From Anadara kagoshimensis (lineage: Eukaryota > Mollusca > Bivalvia > Arcoida > Arcidae): 64,000 nucleotides of DNA. The position numbers were made by a program, and so were the translations under genes. Shown one piece after another: positions 1 to 11,638 of this stretch. Under the pieces are notes generated by a model. The model had not been told where the DNA came from, made no database searches, and worked only from the letters and a program-made list of their open reading frames with translations. The DNA lies in contig CM037864.1 of NCBI GenBank assembly GCA_021292105.1, positions 5,924,413-5,988,412 of the forward strand. Direction: 5' to 3'. Positions within the stretch are counted from its first letter, which is position 1. Every line of letters begins with the position of its first letter.

Positions 1-932
1 GTCCAACTTAGATCATGGATGATTTAAATGGCTAGAATAGTCTTTCTCTAAAGTTCCATTTGCTGCCTATCCATGAAAGGCATAATTACAAATGAATAAC
101 GGCCTGTTTTTCTGATTTTGGTTAACTTTGTGGAAGGAAGAATTAATGAAGTAGATTTGATATTTGTTAAACTTGATGTAAAGTTCTAAGGGGAGTAAAT
201 CCTATTCTTGTATAATTATGAATTTGACTGTAAAAAGCTTCTTATAACACAAAAATAAATGAAATTATTTTGTGCCTGCTACATATCTTGCAAAAAATGC
301 ACAAATGTGTATATTTCTGTATAGACTGAAACTTGTTAGTCCATTCTTGAAATTAAATTCAAGAAATTGCTGAAAGAATGAAGAGAGAAATTTTTTAAAA
401 TTTATTTTATAAAAAAAACACCTTTATTTTAAAACAGTAAAATTAAACTGATGTTTATCGTCAATCATGATATTTCATTTGATCTTTAATGACATCACAA
501 TTGTTGATATCGACAAGTTGTGGGTTTTGAACTGGCCAAGTGTGATAGAGATTATGTCAATGCAGGAACAAAATGAAACTTTTAAACATTTGAAAAACTA
601 TATTTGTGTAAAATTAAATGTCAGATATTTTTAATTGCACTACTGTCATGATGAAGTAAGTTTTTTGATGTGAATAAACTTTATCTTGTGGCAGTACAGA
701 AGACCTCATACTCAACTTTGAAAATGAGGGCCAGAACACAACTTTGAAAATGAGGGCCAGAAGCACAGTGCTCAAGTTCTTGGCTGAAATTTTTCAGTAG
801 ATTAGAATTGCAGGCAAGTGGCACTGTTCTTCTGGCACTTTGTTGGACAGAACCTTTCTAATATCCTTGCTATCCTAATGATATAGTATATATAAAATCA
901 TTGCATATAAATGTTCTTTTCTATATTCTCAG
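1..932 (+). other. Intron upstream of the RS-protein terminal exon
   Basis: AT-rich DNA without a convincing exon. It ends in a pyrimidine-rich tract and the acceptor ttctatattctcag at 919-932, so it reads as the last intron of the gene whose terminal exon starts at 933. A 26-bp unit containing ccagaacacaactttg is tandemly duplicated at 713-760. Upstream exons lie outside the window. Confidence 0.55.
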
Positions 933-1258
933 GTGAAGAAGTTGACCGTAAGAGATCTAAAAGAAGCCGATCACGAGACCGTAAACGTAGTCGATCGAAG
1001 GAACGTAAAAGAGGTCGCCGCAGCAGAAGTAGAGACAGGAGACGATCCAGAGACAGGGAGGATAGGAGACCTGAAGAAGGTGGGGGAGGTGATGCAGATT
1101 ACAATGAAGAGGGAGAAATCCGCATCAAGAGTGAACCTAATCGACCTGGATATGGTGAAGAAAATTTACAGAACTTTAACGGAAATGAGGAGCAGTACAA
1201 TGACGAGGGAAATGAGGGTTATGAAAATCAAGATGAGGTGGAACCAGTCAATGGCTGA
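933..1258 (+). CDS. C-terminal exon of an RS-domain protein, probably U1 snRNP 70 kDa
   Basis: After the acceptor AG at 931-932 the exon opens with two bases completing a Gly codon, then 107 codons and TGA at 1256-1258. Its first half is an Arg/Ser/Asp/Glu low-complexity domain (RSRSRDRKRSRSKERK and similar). A GGGG stretch follows, then an acidic tail with the motif EEGEIRIKSEP and many Asn, Glu and Tyr. This layout, an RS/RD domain followed by a short acidic Gly-containing C-terminus, fits U1-70K, the U1 snRNP protein that binds stem-loop I of U1 snRNA and helps define 5' splice sites. The RRM that would settle it would be encoded upstream, outside the window. Another SR-related splicing factor is possible. 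Only a partial gene is visible; the reading frame is intact. Confidence 0.6.
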
Positions 1259-2715
1259 AAATATTAGAAATTTTTAAAATTGATGAACTTTTTAAGAAAT
1301 AGTATTTGATGATAGTAAAATTTTATACAATTTACTTATTGGTGCACTTAGTTGATGTTGTGTCTTCGTGTGCATCTGCTAAATAGTGTTGTATTTGAAA
1401 TCATGAATATTGCAAACAAAACTGCTTTTTTGTTGGAGATGGAACATTTACCCTAGTTTAACCTTATTTGTTGTGTGTATTGTTCATCACAGTACATCTC
1501 TTCATGTGTTCATGGGGTTAAATATCTTTATAAACAAAGGGAGGCAACTGTCATCAAAATTTCTGGTATCTCAGATTTTAAGACCAAATGATTTGTATAT
1601 TTTGAATTTTTATTACCAACAAAAGTCCTGTTGATACTGTTGACATCAGTATTTAAAATGATGGTGTTTTTGATTAATTGGATAAGACCAAGCTAAAAAA
1701 ATCAATACAAATGGTGTAGTTGTGGTTTGAAGATATCGGATCCAGTATGTTGCAATGACAATTTTATTATGAAATTTCAACTGTAAAATATTGTAATTAA
1801 AGGGGAATATTTTACATGTTTAAAGAAATTATATCAAATAATTGTTAAATTTTTATTTATGGGAATATTGCCAATATTTAAAAAAAAAACACCATGAATT
1901 TGATATATGTTTTTATGATCTAACTTCATCATGTAATATATTAGTGTGTGTTCAGATCTTGTGCCATTATTTAATAGTCACTTCGAGATTATTTTCACTG
2001 AAACCATTAAACTTGTTTAATCACATTCTTTACTAGTTCCAATGCTGTAGATTTCTTTGATCTTTTTAAATCATTATTTTCACCTCATTGAATATAGCCT
2101 CCATAAACCATTAAACTTACTTATTCACATTTCCTACTAGTGCAAATGCTGCAGAATTCCTGGATCTTTTAAATTATTGTTTTAACACTTCTTTGGATAT
2201 GGCCACCATAATGTAGCTCAACATGGCCTTTTTCACACCAAGAATATTTCACTAAAACCATTAAAGTAAGATATTCTGTACTAGTTCAAATGCTGTAGAA
2301 TTCCTGGACCTTTTAAATCATCATTCGTTCAAATGCTGTAGAATTCCTGGGCCTTTTAAATAATCATTTTCATTGGATATGGCCGCCTTATTGCAACTCT
2401 GCATGACCATTTTCACATTTCCCTTACTTATTGACAGTCTTTACTTGTTCAAATGCTGTGGAATTACTGATTCTACTAAATAAATAATCATTGTCACACT
2501 TCATTGAATGTAGCCTTAATGCAGCTCAGCTCGACTGGTTGTCCGCCGTCACCTGTTGTCAGTTTTAATTACATCATAAACAAGAAGTAATCATGTTTGT
2601 TGTTTATCAGGTATATTATATATAGAATACTGTCATCAATTACACCAAACATACAGTGTTCTCCTTGTTGTTGATATTGTCAGTAAAGTGAAATAAAGTA
2701 TGTCAGTAATATTAG
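1259..2715 (+). other. 3'UTR and polyadenylation region of the RS-protein gene
   Basis: No coding exon is visible after the stop. Candidate AATAAA signals lie near 2478 and at 2692-2697, so the 3'UTR could run to roughly 2715. The end is inferred from the hexamers alone. Its distal part consists of the degenerate repeat at 1999-2530. Confidence 0.4.
1999..2530. repeat. Degenerate tandem repeat of about 75-120 bp
   Basis: Five diverged copies share the order accattaaac, then actagttcaaatgctgtaga, then gatcttttaaatcat, then ttggatatggccacc. Copies begin near 1999, 2106, 2258, 2326 and 2440; spacing varies because some copies lack the middle. If the polyA site at 2692 is used, the array is transcribed as part of the 3'UTR. 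Confidence 0.7.
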
Positions 2716-2905
2716 TGTTTTTGATTATTTAATTACAAGAAAATTTTAATTGGTAAAAAGAGGTTACTTTTCAAGATAAAAATATTTTGTTATGTCCCCC
2801 TAAACAAAGTGGGGGGGGGGGCATGAATAGTCCATCAGCAATATTTTGGCAGAATGTTTATAAACACTGGAGTCTATATAATGTAAAAAAAAAGAAAATA
2901 TAAAT

Positions 2906-4044
2906 GTGGTTTTGACAAATGAAGGTGTCAACATATGCATAAAGGTGGTTTTGACAAATGAAGGTGTCAACATATGCATAAAGGTGGTTTTGACAAATGA
3001 AGGTGTCAACATATGCATAAAGGTGGTTTTGACAAATGAAGGTGTCAACATATGCATAAAAGTGGTTTTGACAAATGAAGGTGTCAACATATGCATAAAG
3101 GTGGTTTTGACAAATGAAGGTGTCAACATATGCATAAAAGTGGTTTTGACAAATGAAGGTGTCAACATATACATAAAGGTGGTTTTGACAAATGAAGGTG
3201 TCAACATATGCATAAAGGTGGTTTTGACAAATGAAGGTGTCAACATATGCATAAAAGTGGTTTTGACAATATGCATAAAAGGTGGTTTTGACAAATGAAG
3301 GTGTCAACATATGCATAAAGGTGGTTTTGACAAATGAAGGTGTCAACATATGCATAAAGGTGGTTTTGACAAATGAAGGTGTCAACATATGCATAAAAGT
3401 GGTTTGACAATGAAGGTGTCAACATATGCATAAAGGTGGTTTTGACAAATGAAGGTGTCAACATATGCATAAAGGTGGTTGACAAATGAAGGTGTCAACA
3501 TATGCATAAAGGTGGTTTTGACAAATGAAGGTGTCAACATATGCATAAAAGTGGTTTTGACAAATGAAGGTGTCAACATATGCATAAAGGTGGTTTTGAC
3601 AAATGAAGGTGTCAACATATGCATAAAGGTGGTTTTGACAAATGAAGGTGTCAACATATGCGTAAAGGTGGTTTTGACAAATGAAGGTGTCAACATATGC
3701 AAAAAAGTGGTTTTGACAAATGAAGGTGTCAACATATGCATAAAGGTGGTTTTGACAAATGAAGGTGTCAACATATGCATAAAAGTGGTTTTGACAAATG
3801 AAGGTGTCAACATATGCATAAAGGTGGTTTTGACAAATGAAGGTGTCAACATATGCATAAAGGTGGTTTTGACAAATGAAGGTGTCAACATATGCATAAA
3901 GGTGGTTTTGACAAATGAAGGTGTCAACATATGCATAAAGGTGGTTTTGACAAATGAAGGTGTCAACATATGCATAAAAGTGGTTTTGATAAATGAAGGT
4001 GTCAACATATGCATAAAAGTGGTTTTGACAAATGAAGGCGTCAA
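2906..4044. repeat. 39-bp minisatellite, about 30 copies
   Basis: The unit begins GGTGGTTTTGACAAATGAAG and ends GTGTCAACATATGCATAAA, 39 bp in all. Copies are nearly identical; most variants are G/A at the junction (aaagg or aaaag) plus three internally shortened copies near 3270, 3400 and 3478. Because 39 is a multiple of 3, long ORFs open on both strands (13-residue period), but they have no coding character. Each unit carries TTGACA and TGTCAA separated by 8 nt, a small hairpin. The array starts about 200 bp beyond the last polyA signal of the RS-protein gene. Confidence 0.95.
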
Positions 4045-5325
4045 TAACACAGTATTGATAGTTATTTGTGTATGATAAACTCGCCTGTGTTTATAAACAC
4101 TCTTCCATGATATTGCTGACAGACTATAGTGTTTACTCTATTTCTTCCACCAACATGAAAACTATTGAACAGATCAATATAAAACTTCACATGAATAATC
4201 TTTTATGTGAGGAAGAATTCTTATTTTGATCATGCACATGTTTGGGAAAACATGAATTTCCATGCAGGGTTTGTTTGGAGACGCATGAAATGGAATACCA
4301 TTGCATTTATAACTTGTTTCACTAATATGGCAATACATTGGATAAAAACATCTTGCTTGTTGCCGGGACTTCCTTGGGACAAACTATTTCATTCCATTTG
4401 TTATAGTAACTCACTAATGAACAACATTTCATTCTACTTGTGGGACTTCAGCAGAGAAGAATATTTCATGTGTTAAGAAACTTCCCCATACAAGAACATT
4501 TCGCTTGATATGGGACAAGCATAACAAGAACTGCCTAATATGATAACTCAGTTGGTGCTCCTTTGTGTATGGAAGGTTGTGGGTTTTAAAGCCCGCCATG
4601 TCTGACCAAGACCTGAAAATATTTAGTGATTGTTCTTTTGCCAAACATGGGGCATTTAGAAATGAAAGTGGGAGTTCTTTGGAAGAGACTATAAAAACTG
4701 ATGCTCCTTTTCACAGCATTCATGGAATGTTAAAGAAACCTTCATTCCTCTGAGCACATTGCTAAGGTCAAAATTTCTGCAACTTCACTTATAGCTGGTG
4801 ACATCTGAATATAAGTGAAATATTCTTGGCGCGGACATAAAACATTGTTCATTCAATCTGTTTTCAGGAACTGGTCACCAAACACATGTTTGTATATATA
4901 AGATGTATTAAATTGTATTGTATTCGACTGTTTTTATAAGGTCAAGGTCATGGGATTACTAAATATTGGTGTGAGGGGTATTTGGTTCTCAAGAGACAGT
5001 TCTAGTGGTACTTGACATTATTTATCTCAATGTGGACATATTTATGTTGTATACTAGGAATTGGGACTATTGAAATGTGACACAATACAACTATCCACTA
5101 TAAATAACAATAAGATGCATGTAACATTAATAGATTGATGGCCTGACTGCAGTATTCCTGGACAATTGTGATATAATAAACCTATTGTGTACATTTATGA
5201 GCTACAAGTGCCATCGTATCCTGACCAAATTACCCATTAGATACACTTGAAACTCTAACCGAATGTAATATCATCATATAACTAGCATTTAATTAAAAAC
5301 TGGAAGGTCTCGTGGCATCTGTCTA
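4045..5325. other. Intergenic stretch without recognised gene
   Basis: Short ORFs here lack any family resemblance and are not called. Around 4360-4520 several phrases recur loosely (gggac followed by aacaacatttcattctacttg and similar), suggesting an old degenerate repeat. Confidence 0.4.
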
Positions 5326-5329
5326 TATG

Positions 5330-5610
5330 GAATGCAAAAGAAATTTATATTCATCAAAAACGAACCTACCGGTACCAATCGATGTCCATATCATGTGAAC
5401 TTCTTTTTGGGAAGTGAGACGGGGTGCTCCGATAAGGTAAGCATGTCCTGTTCAGCTAGCTACACCGGCCACATTGAGAATGAAAGGAATATGTGATGTC
5501 AAATATATCTAAGATAATATTGGATACGGAGACATGCTTATCAGCAACAATCTGATGATGGCCATAACTGTTCTTGAGGGCCTTGATAAGCCTATTCCTT
5601 GGTCAACAGT
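5330..5610 (-). mobile_element. Dispersed repeat family A, copy 1
   Basis: On the minus strand this matches the family-A order: aaggccctcaagaac, atggccatcatcag, tatttgac, gtagctagctgaac, ttaccttatcggagcacc, cttccc, gaagttcacatg. The same order recurs in about a dozen places in this window (best full copy 45525-45835). The family is a short non-coding interspersed element; whether SINE or MITE cannot be settled by eye. Confidence 0.55.
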
Positions 5611-5825
5611 TTAACTTTGTTATATAAAGTTCCTATAGAGGATTCTGAACTGAGAGGTAAAACCCCAATATATGTAAAGTTAGCGTGAAATTGAACATTG
5701 TCTATGTAATGAACGGTGATTATTCCTAATTTTAGCTAGCGTATCACTTTTGAAACAAATGTGCGGTAAACAGAAGAAGGTATATTGATACTTGGAAAAG
5801 AAAAGGTGAGGGTAAAAAGTTAAGC

Positions 5826-6105
5826 CATCAATACAAGAGTTGAGTTGAGTAATGGTGCTTAAAGTCGCAGTCAAGAATATTTAACTTCATCATCATCATT
5901 ATCATTTATTTAATTCCTCTTGTAGAGATATAAAAATATGAAATTATACAAATAACTTAATTAAACAGTTATATGTACATAATATAATTAAGGATAATGC
6001 AAAGTAGAACAAGTAACATATATACATGTATAGGGGTATTCAGTTGAAGTCATCAATACAAGAGTTGAGTAATGGTGCTTAAAGTCGCAGTCAAGAATTT
6101 AACTT
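5826..6105. repeat. Direct repeat of about 55-60 bp flanking a 165-bp AT-rich insert
   Basis: The phrase catcaatacaagagttgag, then taatggtgcttaaagtcgca, then gtcaagaat is present at 5826-5887 and again at 6051-6105. The first copy has an extra ttgag and ta. The intervening DNA starts with a (cat)n run. The pair could be a local duplication or an imprecise insertion. Confidence 0.7.
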
Positions 6106-6734
6106 ATATCGAGACGCCGCAAGCCGTTGTAATTGAATTCTTAATTCAGTCACTGAAATCTGACCGACCAACTCCAAAACAACTGGCTTGTTTAAACTAT
6201 ATGTTAAAAATCTAGGTTGCTAGGTTAATGTGACCTATTAATTGTGTAGATTTACATTATTTGATTAAAAACGTTGCTAAAAATAGGACATAGATTTCCA
6301 TAAAAAGAATGGAAAAAATATTTATTTTATTTTCTTTCTAAAGGGAGAAAGAATATTAAAAGGATATGTCGACCTGGCCGAACTCGGCATGAATGCTCTT
6401 TATATTAATCCGGTTAATGTTTCAAAATCTATCATATTTTTGACAGTGTCAGTAATTTGGGATGTGATATAAGGCATACGTTGTCAAAATGAAATACACT
6501 TTTTCTTGATTAAATAAATGGAAAACAAGATGCTCACAAATCATTTTCCACAAGGACCACAAAAATTCCCGCCATTAATTTCTCTGCAGACGACAGAACA
6601 AGTTAACGTGTCAGCCAACATCATAACTTTCTTGTTAATATTCGTTTTATTTTGATTTTACGGTTTCCTTAGTTAAGTATGCAATCCATAAAACATATGT
6701 TAATCAATAATTATAACCAGTGTTCAGGGGAAAG

Positions 6735-7226
6735 TACAGACCTGTCCAAAGTTTAACACTGAGCTAATGGAAAGAAGTCGAAGAGTGGGAAAGGCATTGA
6801 TACAGTCTAACCTGCCTTAAAGACCACCTCTATATAAGGTCCACCTGCTTAAAAAGGCCAGTAGAATTATATCCCAATTGTTCTTTATTCATATTATTTG
6901 AACCTGTATATAAAGGTCACCTATCCATAAAGACCACTTTTACTGATTCCCTAGGATGGCCTTTATAGACAGGTTTGATTGTATGTTGAAAGTTTAACAC
7001 TAAGCTTAACAGTAAGTGACGAATGGGCAGCTTATTCTTGTCATGTGCTGATTTTGAATTTTCAAAATCAGTACATGACAGCTTATCTCTGACCCTCGTT
7101 AACAATATGCAGCTGCTATCTAATACTATAGCCTTTCGGCCACTACATATCTGTATCTTGGCCACTAGACAGCCAATATTCGACTCCTTTTCGATAGCTC
7201 GATGTTAAACTTTCGACAGGTCTGTA
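6735..7226. mobile_element. MITE C copy with MITE B inserted
   Basis: The left end reads tacagacctgtccaaagttt and the right end is its inverted counterpart, aaactttcgacaggtctgta. Both ends are bounded by TA. This TIR pair recurs around 17262, 17905, 35079, 41300, 41528 and 55019 (MITE C in this annotation). The interior is interrupted at 6803-6981 by a MITE B copy. A second phrase resembling the left end (gaaagtttaacactaagctt) follows the insert, so the structure is composite. A near-perfect 40-bp palindrome (gtcatgtgctgattttgaat and its inverse) lies at 7039-7078. No protein is encoded. Confidence 0.65.
6803..6981. mobile_element. MITE B copy (179 bp, TA target duplication)
   Basis: TA at 6801-6802 and 6982-6983 bracket an element starting cagtctaacctgccttaaag and ending acaggtttgattg. 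The two halves are largely inverted copies (accacctctatataagg against cctttatagacagg). The same element lies at 17473-17650 and 34441-34601, where the ends are again flanked by TA. Confidence 0.8.
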
Positions 7227-7661
7227 CTGTAGTGCTCAAAAGCTGTCTTTTAATTATAGCTACTAATTCGTTAGCTTACTGCTAAACTTTCCACAGACCT
7301 GTATGCAAAATCATTTAAACGGTTTCGAGTGCAAATTACATGCATGTATATTGACTAGCTCTTAATGACTTTCGAATAACTGGAGATTAGTTGCTCATGT
7401 GGCGCCCGTCAGTTTGACAAAATATTTGTCGATCCGGATACTTTTATCAAATGTATATAATGAAATAAAAAACAACAAAAATGAATGTGCACGCTTGCAC
7501 GTGGTTACAGGAACCAGTTAAATCCCATAGCATATAAAAACGAGTACCGAAAGTGACCCCTGTGACCACGCGGTGGTTCTATTTATTGTAATGTCCGTTT
7601 AGCTACAATATCAAAATAAATTTGTCAAGTAGGAGTATAGAAATATGCCTTTCATAATAAC

Positions 7662-7721
<60 letters not shown>

Positions 7722-8217
7722 AAAACGTGACACGAAAAAGGTAAAGAGACCACCAATTACAACACGAACAAAAATGTTCTATAGACGGGCATTTAATATG
7801 GCAAAATGGTATTCATTGCATAGTGCGATTCAGGTACTAGCAAATAAGTATGGTGGACATTTTAAAAATATATGGACGGGCATATCGAGTGGACTGTTAC
7901 TGGGTTTCAAAGGCATTGGTAATGAGTTTGAACTTCACTGAGGTCATTTAACATTTTCTGAGATTATATTATCTCCTCCTGTCCACACTGGAATTGTAAA
8001 AAAAGGATAAAAAAATAAAATAAACTCGCCACTAGAAGTGCCCGCAAAACTCGGCCACCTTTGCAGTCGGGCATGTACGGCCAATATAGACAGAGAAAAA
8101 TTACAATTGTAGTTGTAGAAGTGTGGCAGTGAACAAGGTAATTCTAAGTCTCTCTATAATCCATTTTACAACCAGTAAAATGGAATGGATTTAATGTCTT
8201 CACGATATCACATTAGT
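7227..8217. other. Intergenic DNA with a 57-nt poly(A) run
   Basis: Positions 7663-7719 are an uninterrupted run of 57 A (preceded and followed by cc). It creates a poly-lysine reading frame that is not a gene. No source transcript is recognised upstream, so a retroposed tail is possible but unproved. Nothing else was recognised. Confidence 0.6.
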
Positions 8218-8461
8218 TTTTCCAATACAACTTTTGAACATAATCTGCAAAATCTATCATTCGTTCATTGGTTTGCTTTAAGTATGTTTTAAAGTTTTTT
8301 GGTTGACGAAGTAATAACAAATTTTCCCAATTCAATTCAGTTCCAAATCTTAATTTCAAATGGATGGAAAATCTGTGTTTATCTGATCTAAAACCTTTAA
8401 GATGTCTGGAGAAACATTGTAAGTGTTTTAAGGTGCGGGACGTAAATACATTTAAAATTCT

Positions 8462-9060
8462 TCAGAAAATGGTCACTGACCTTGGTGATTAAATTTTATA
8501 AGATAAAAATAAAAAAAAAGAAAGGATGTATTGAAATAAAAAAGGTAAGGATGTATTGATTAAATGATCTTTAACAAATTGATGGTTACCAGGGTTAAAA
8601 CAATCCTAAAATCTGTATTAAAGAATTTTAATCTGAAAAGTACCAATTTTCACATTGTCTTATGTCCATTTAAGCACATAACTAACTATTACAGACTGTC
8701 TTTTCTAGATTTGCAGATCAACGTTTTCTACAAAAGCTTGTTCGTGCCACTTTGTAATCTGAATTTTTTCTCAAATCGTAGGTATCATTTTTAAAATCGT
8801 ACATGCGAATTGCAAAATCGTACGTACGAATTGGAAAATCGTACCCACGAATTAAAAAAAAATAGTACCTACGATTTGAGAAAAAAATCAGATTACAAAG
8901 TGGCACGAACAAGCTTTTGTAGTTTTCAGATTGTCGAAATTGGTATAAATGCAAGATGCTGAAGTTTGTTCTTCACAAGATGGTCACTGAGCTTGGTGAT
9001 TAAATCGGTGGCGACACATTTTATAAGATAAAAATAAAATAGGAAAGGGTGTATTGATTA
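8462..9060. repeat. Internal ~295-bp tandem units in duplication copy 1
   Basis: The phrase atggtcactgaccttggtga followed by ttaaat, gataaaaataaaa and gatggttaccagggtt starts near 8470 and again near 8979. The apparent spacing is enlarged by the 193-bp MITE. A partial third unit follows from 9060. Confidence 0.75.
8729..8921. mobile_element. 193-bp foldback MITE with 6-bp target duplication
   Basis: The left arm starts TACAAAAGCTTGTTCGTGCC and the right arm is its exact inverse, ending GGCACGAACAAGCTTTTGTA. The arms match over about 56 bp with one mismatch. GTTTTC at 8723-8728 is repeated at 8922-8927, a target-site duplication. The paralogous sites at about 11876-11886 and 12202-12211 have the empty sequence with a single gttttc, so this is a clean insertion. 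The centre holds three short repeats of the type aaaatcgtacatgcgaatt. There is no coding capacity. Confidence 0.92.
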
Positions 9061-9827
9061 AATGTTATTTAACAAATTGATGATGACTAGGGTTAAAATC
9101 CTAAAATTTGTCTTAAAGTGTTTTAATCCTAAGAGTATTACCAATTTTGGGATTGTCTCAGTGTGTCGCTTTCTAATTCATTTAGAACATAAACAGTTGT
9201 TATGCACAAGAGGTATCAGTATTAGCGTTCTCGAATTAGAGAATCCCATTTTCTATGGAAAAAATATCAGACTGTCGAATTTTTTATCTGAATTAAGAAA
9301 TTTTAGAATTTTCGAAAAAAAAATTTTCCTTTCTTATAATTCGATTTATAAAATTTTTAAACATCAAATCAGCACACGCAATACTTTAACAACTAGCAAT
9401 TAAACCCTATGGCGTATGTATACACGGTCCATGATCATATGACGTTGAGGCAATTCTTTCATACGAAAACAGAAAAGGTCTGACCAATCGAAATCCTTAA
9501 AACAATGATTGATACTTATTGTCGCTGTGGCCTTGGAGAAAATGCGAGACACTTTCTATTATTTTCTACTCTTTTTATAGTCATATACACGATCAAGGTT
9601 TATTAATATTCTATTATTGTGTTTAAGCATGAAAAAATGGCTCCTTTGTTGTTATCATTCCAAAAAAAGAAGAAGAAGAAGATATTTTTTATCGGTATAA
9701 GAATTTATCGATACACTCAAAACATTTTACGAGCTTATGTTTCTGACAATCGCTCACATTTTTTTTACGATTTTCTTTTTCCTTTTTTTTTTTTTTTGTT
9801 CTTTCATACTTGTTTCAGGTTTTTTTT

Positions 9828-9950
9828 TATTCATTCATTGAGTTTTTCATTCATTCATTCATTCATTCATTTATTCATTCATTCATTCATTGAGTTTTTC
9901 ATTCATTCATTCATTAAGTTTTTCATTCATTCATTCATTCATTCATTGAG
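9828..9950. repeat. (ATTC)n microsatellite, interrupted
   Basis: Runs of attcattcattc separated by gagtttttc or aagtttttc, preceded by a T-rich tract. The matching tract in duplication copy 2 is 13467-13540. It generates a spurious Phe/Ile/His/Ser-rich reading frame. Confidence 0.9.
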
Positions 9951-11638
9951 TTTTTTATGTGGTATTTGTGACTTCATGTCATTTTATGTTGTAATACATT
10001 ACATTCAGGGAGACTTATATAAGAGTTTTGAACACTCTTGTTCCAGCATCCTGTATTGTCTGTATGTTGTAATTTTGTTATGATATATGTATACATGTAC
10101 GATCATCAAAATAAATACCATGTAAGTAAACTAAAAATACGTCTAGATGGTGATATTCAGTCTATAGAGTTTTTATCGCTGTTTTAGACAGAACTTCAGA
10201 CTAAGAGACGCCAACATGTGAAGGCAGAACAATGCTCATGGCTCGGAACAACACATACATCATACATGATCTTTGATTTTCTCAAGTCAGAATATTATAA
10301 ATGGGAGATTAAATGTTTACAGGCTTGAAAACACGAGTACAAGTGTACGTGACAAAACGGAGCGTATGAAGTAAGTAACAAAACATTAAATTAAAGATTT
10401 ATTACTGAAAAGTATGATGATGTCGTTTATTATACAACAATTCACGGTTTCGGAGTAGGTAACGGACGCATGATAAAATATGTATAATGGTACCAAAGTT
10501 TTAAAATTATGTATTGTGTAACTGGAAAAGATATATTGGTACTTAGTTAAAACCAACGCAACCAGAACACAATGCCAGTAAATGAAGCAGCCAAACAAGA
10601 TAATATATGTCAACAAAGAACAAACGCATATTGGTATATCTGGTTATAAAACTCGAGACTCTGGACGGGTGCACTGGTGGTTCTCGATAGTATTATTGCA
10701 GGACCAAATCATCCTACATATTTTACAACCAGTTGCCCATAAATGCATATCTTTTAAATCTAAATATAGGTCTTATTTTACCAAATAATGAACCAACCAG
10801 CAATCCTTACAGTGCCAATGAATTTAAAAGTGATTATTATCATTCTGATAACAATAAAACGACATATTAAACAAATACATTGTATGCTACAAACGAGAAA
10901 CTTCGTTTGATAAGCGAATCCGGTTGTCACGTAAGTTGTCAGTGCCTGTCATGTGCTTTAATAGTAAACTGTGTACATCAAGGAATATGTCGAAGTATGA
11001 CGACCTCTAGTTAAACATCAATCACTAATCCAGAACCTTAATGGAAATAGAAAGGGTTGGATTGATAATGTACTAGACACTAAAACATTGGTACAAGCCT
11101 GAAGTGTGTGGATTTGTCATGTTTTTTGACGTCATTTCCTGAAAGCATATAACAGAAGACGGGATTCCTATTCACTTTGACGTAAGAGACGATGTTCCGT
11201 TTCTCATTTATCTTTCACGCTATGACAAATTGATTTAAGATCTGGATTTATTTTTAATGTCTTAAGAGACATCGAAATGTTATTGATAAAATTCATTATT
11301 ATAATAGTCACGACAACACGTTATGTAATTGCCGGAAATAGCTTCAGGGATGGTGTCAAATTGCCGCCATTTTTTTCCAGAAAAAGCAACTTTCCAATAC
11401 AACTTTTGAACATAATCTGCAAAATCTATCATTCGTTAATTGGTATTCTTTAAGTATGTTTTAAAGTTTTTTGATTGACGAAATAATAACAAATTCTCCC
11501 AATTCAATTCAGTTCCAAATCTTAATTTTCCTGGTTGGAAAAATCTGTTTTTATCTTATCTAAAACCTTTAAGATGTCTGGAGAAACATTGTAAGTGTTT
11601 TAAGGTGCGGGACGTAAATACATTTAACGTTCTTCAGA

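Larger units (their letters stand above)
8218..11390. repeat. Segmental tandem duplication, copy 1 (3.17 kb)
   Basis: From ttttccaatacaacttttga at 8217 to agaaaaagcaac ending at 11390, the sequence recurs in the same order and orientation at 11391-14987. Shared landmarks include the gacttaagg-like gtggcgacacattttataag block, the (ATTC)n tract, the block from gggagacttatataagagtt to gaccagttgcccataaatgc, and the terminal block gtcacgacaacacgttatgt. Copy 1 differs by carrying a 193-bp MITE at 8729-8921, one fewer ~295-bp internal unit, and no counterpart of 12436-12835. No gene is recognised; conserved short ORFs follow the DNA similarity only. Confidence 0.9.

Noticed and set aside
2906-4044. 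Possible CRISPR array
   Set aside because: Units are contiguous identical repeats without unique spacers, in an animal genome.
2800-4075. Long ORFs on both strands over the 39-bp array
   Set aside because: They exist only because the unit is 39 bp (13 codons) with no stop in several frames; no start context, no splice sites, identical open frames on opposite strands.
7645-7941. Poly-lysine ORF
   Set aside because: Produced by the 57-nt A run; downstream part has no recognisable domain.
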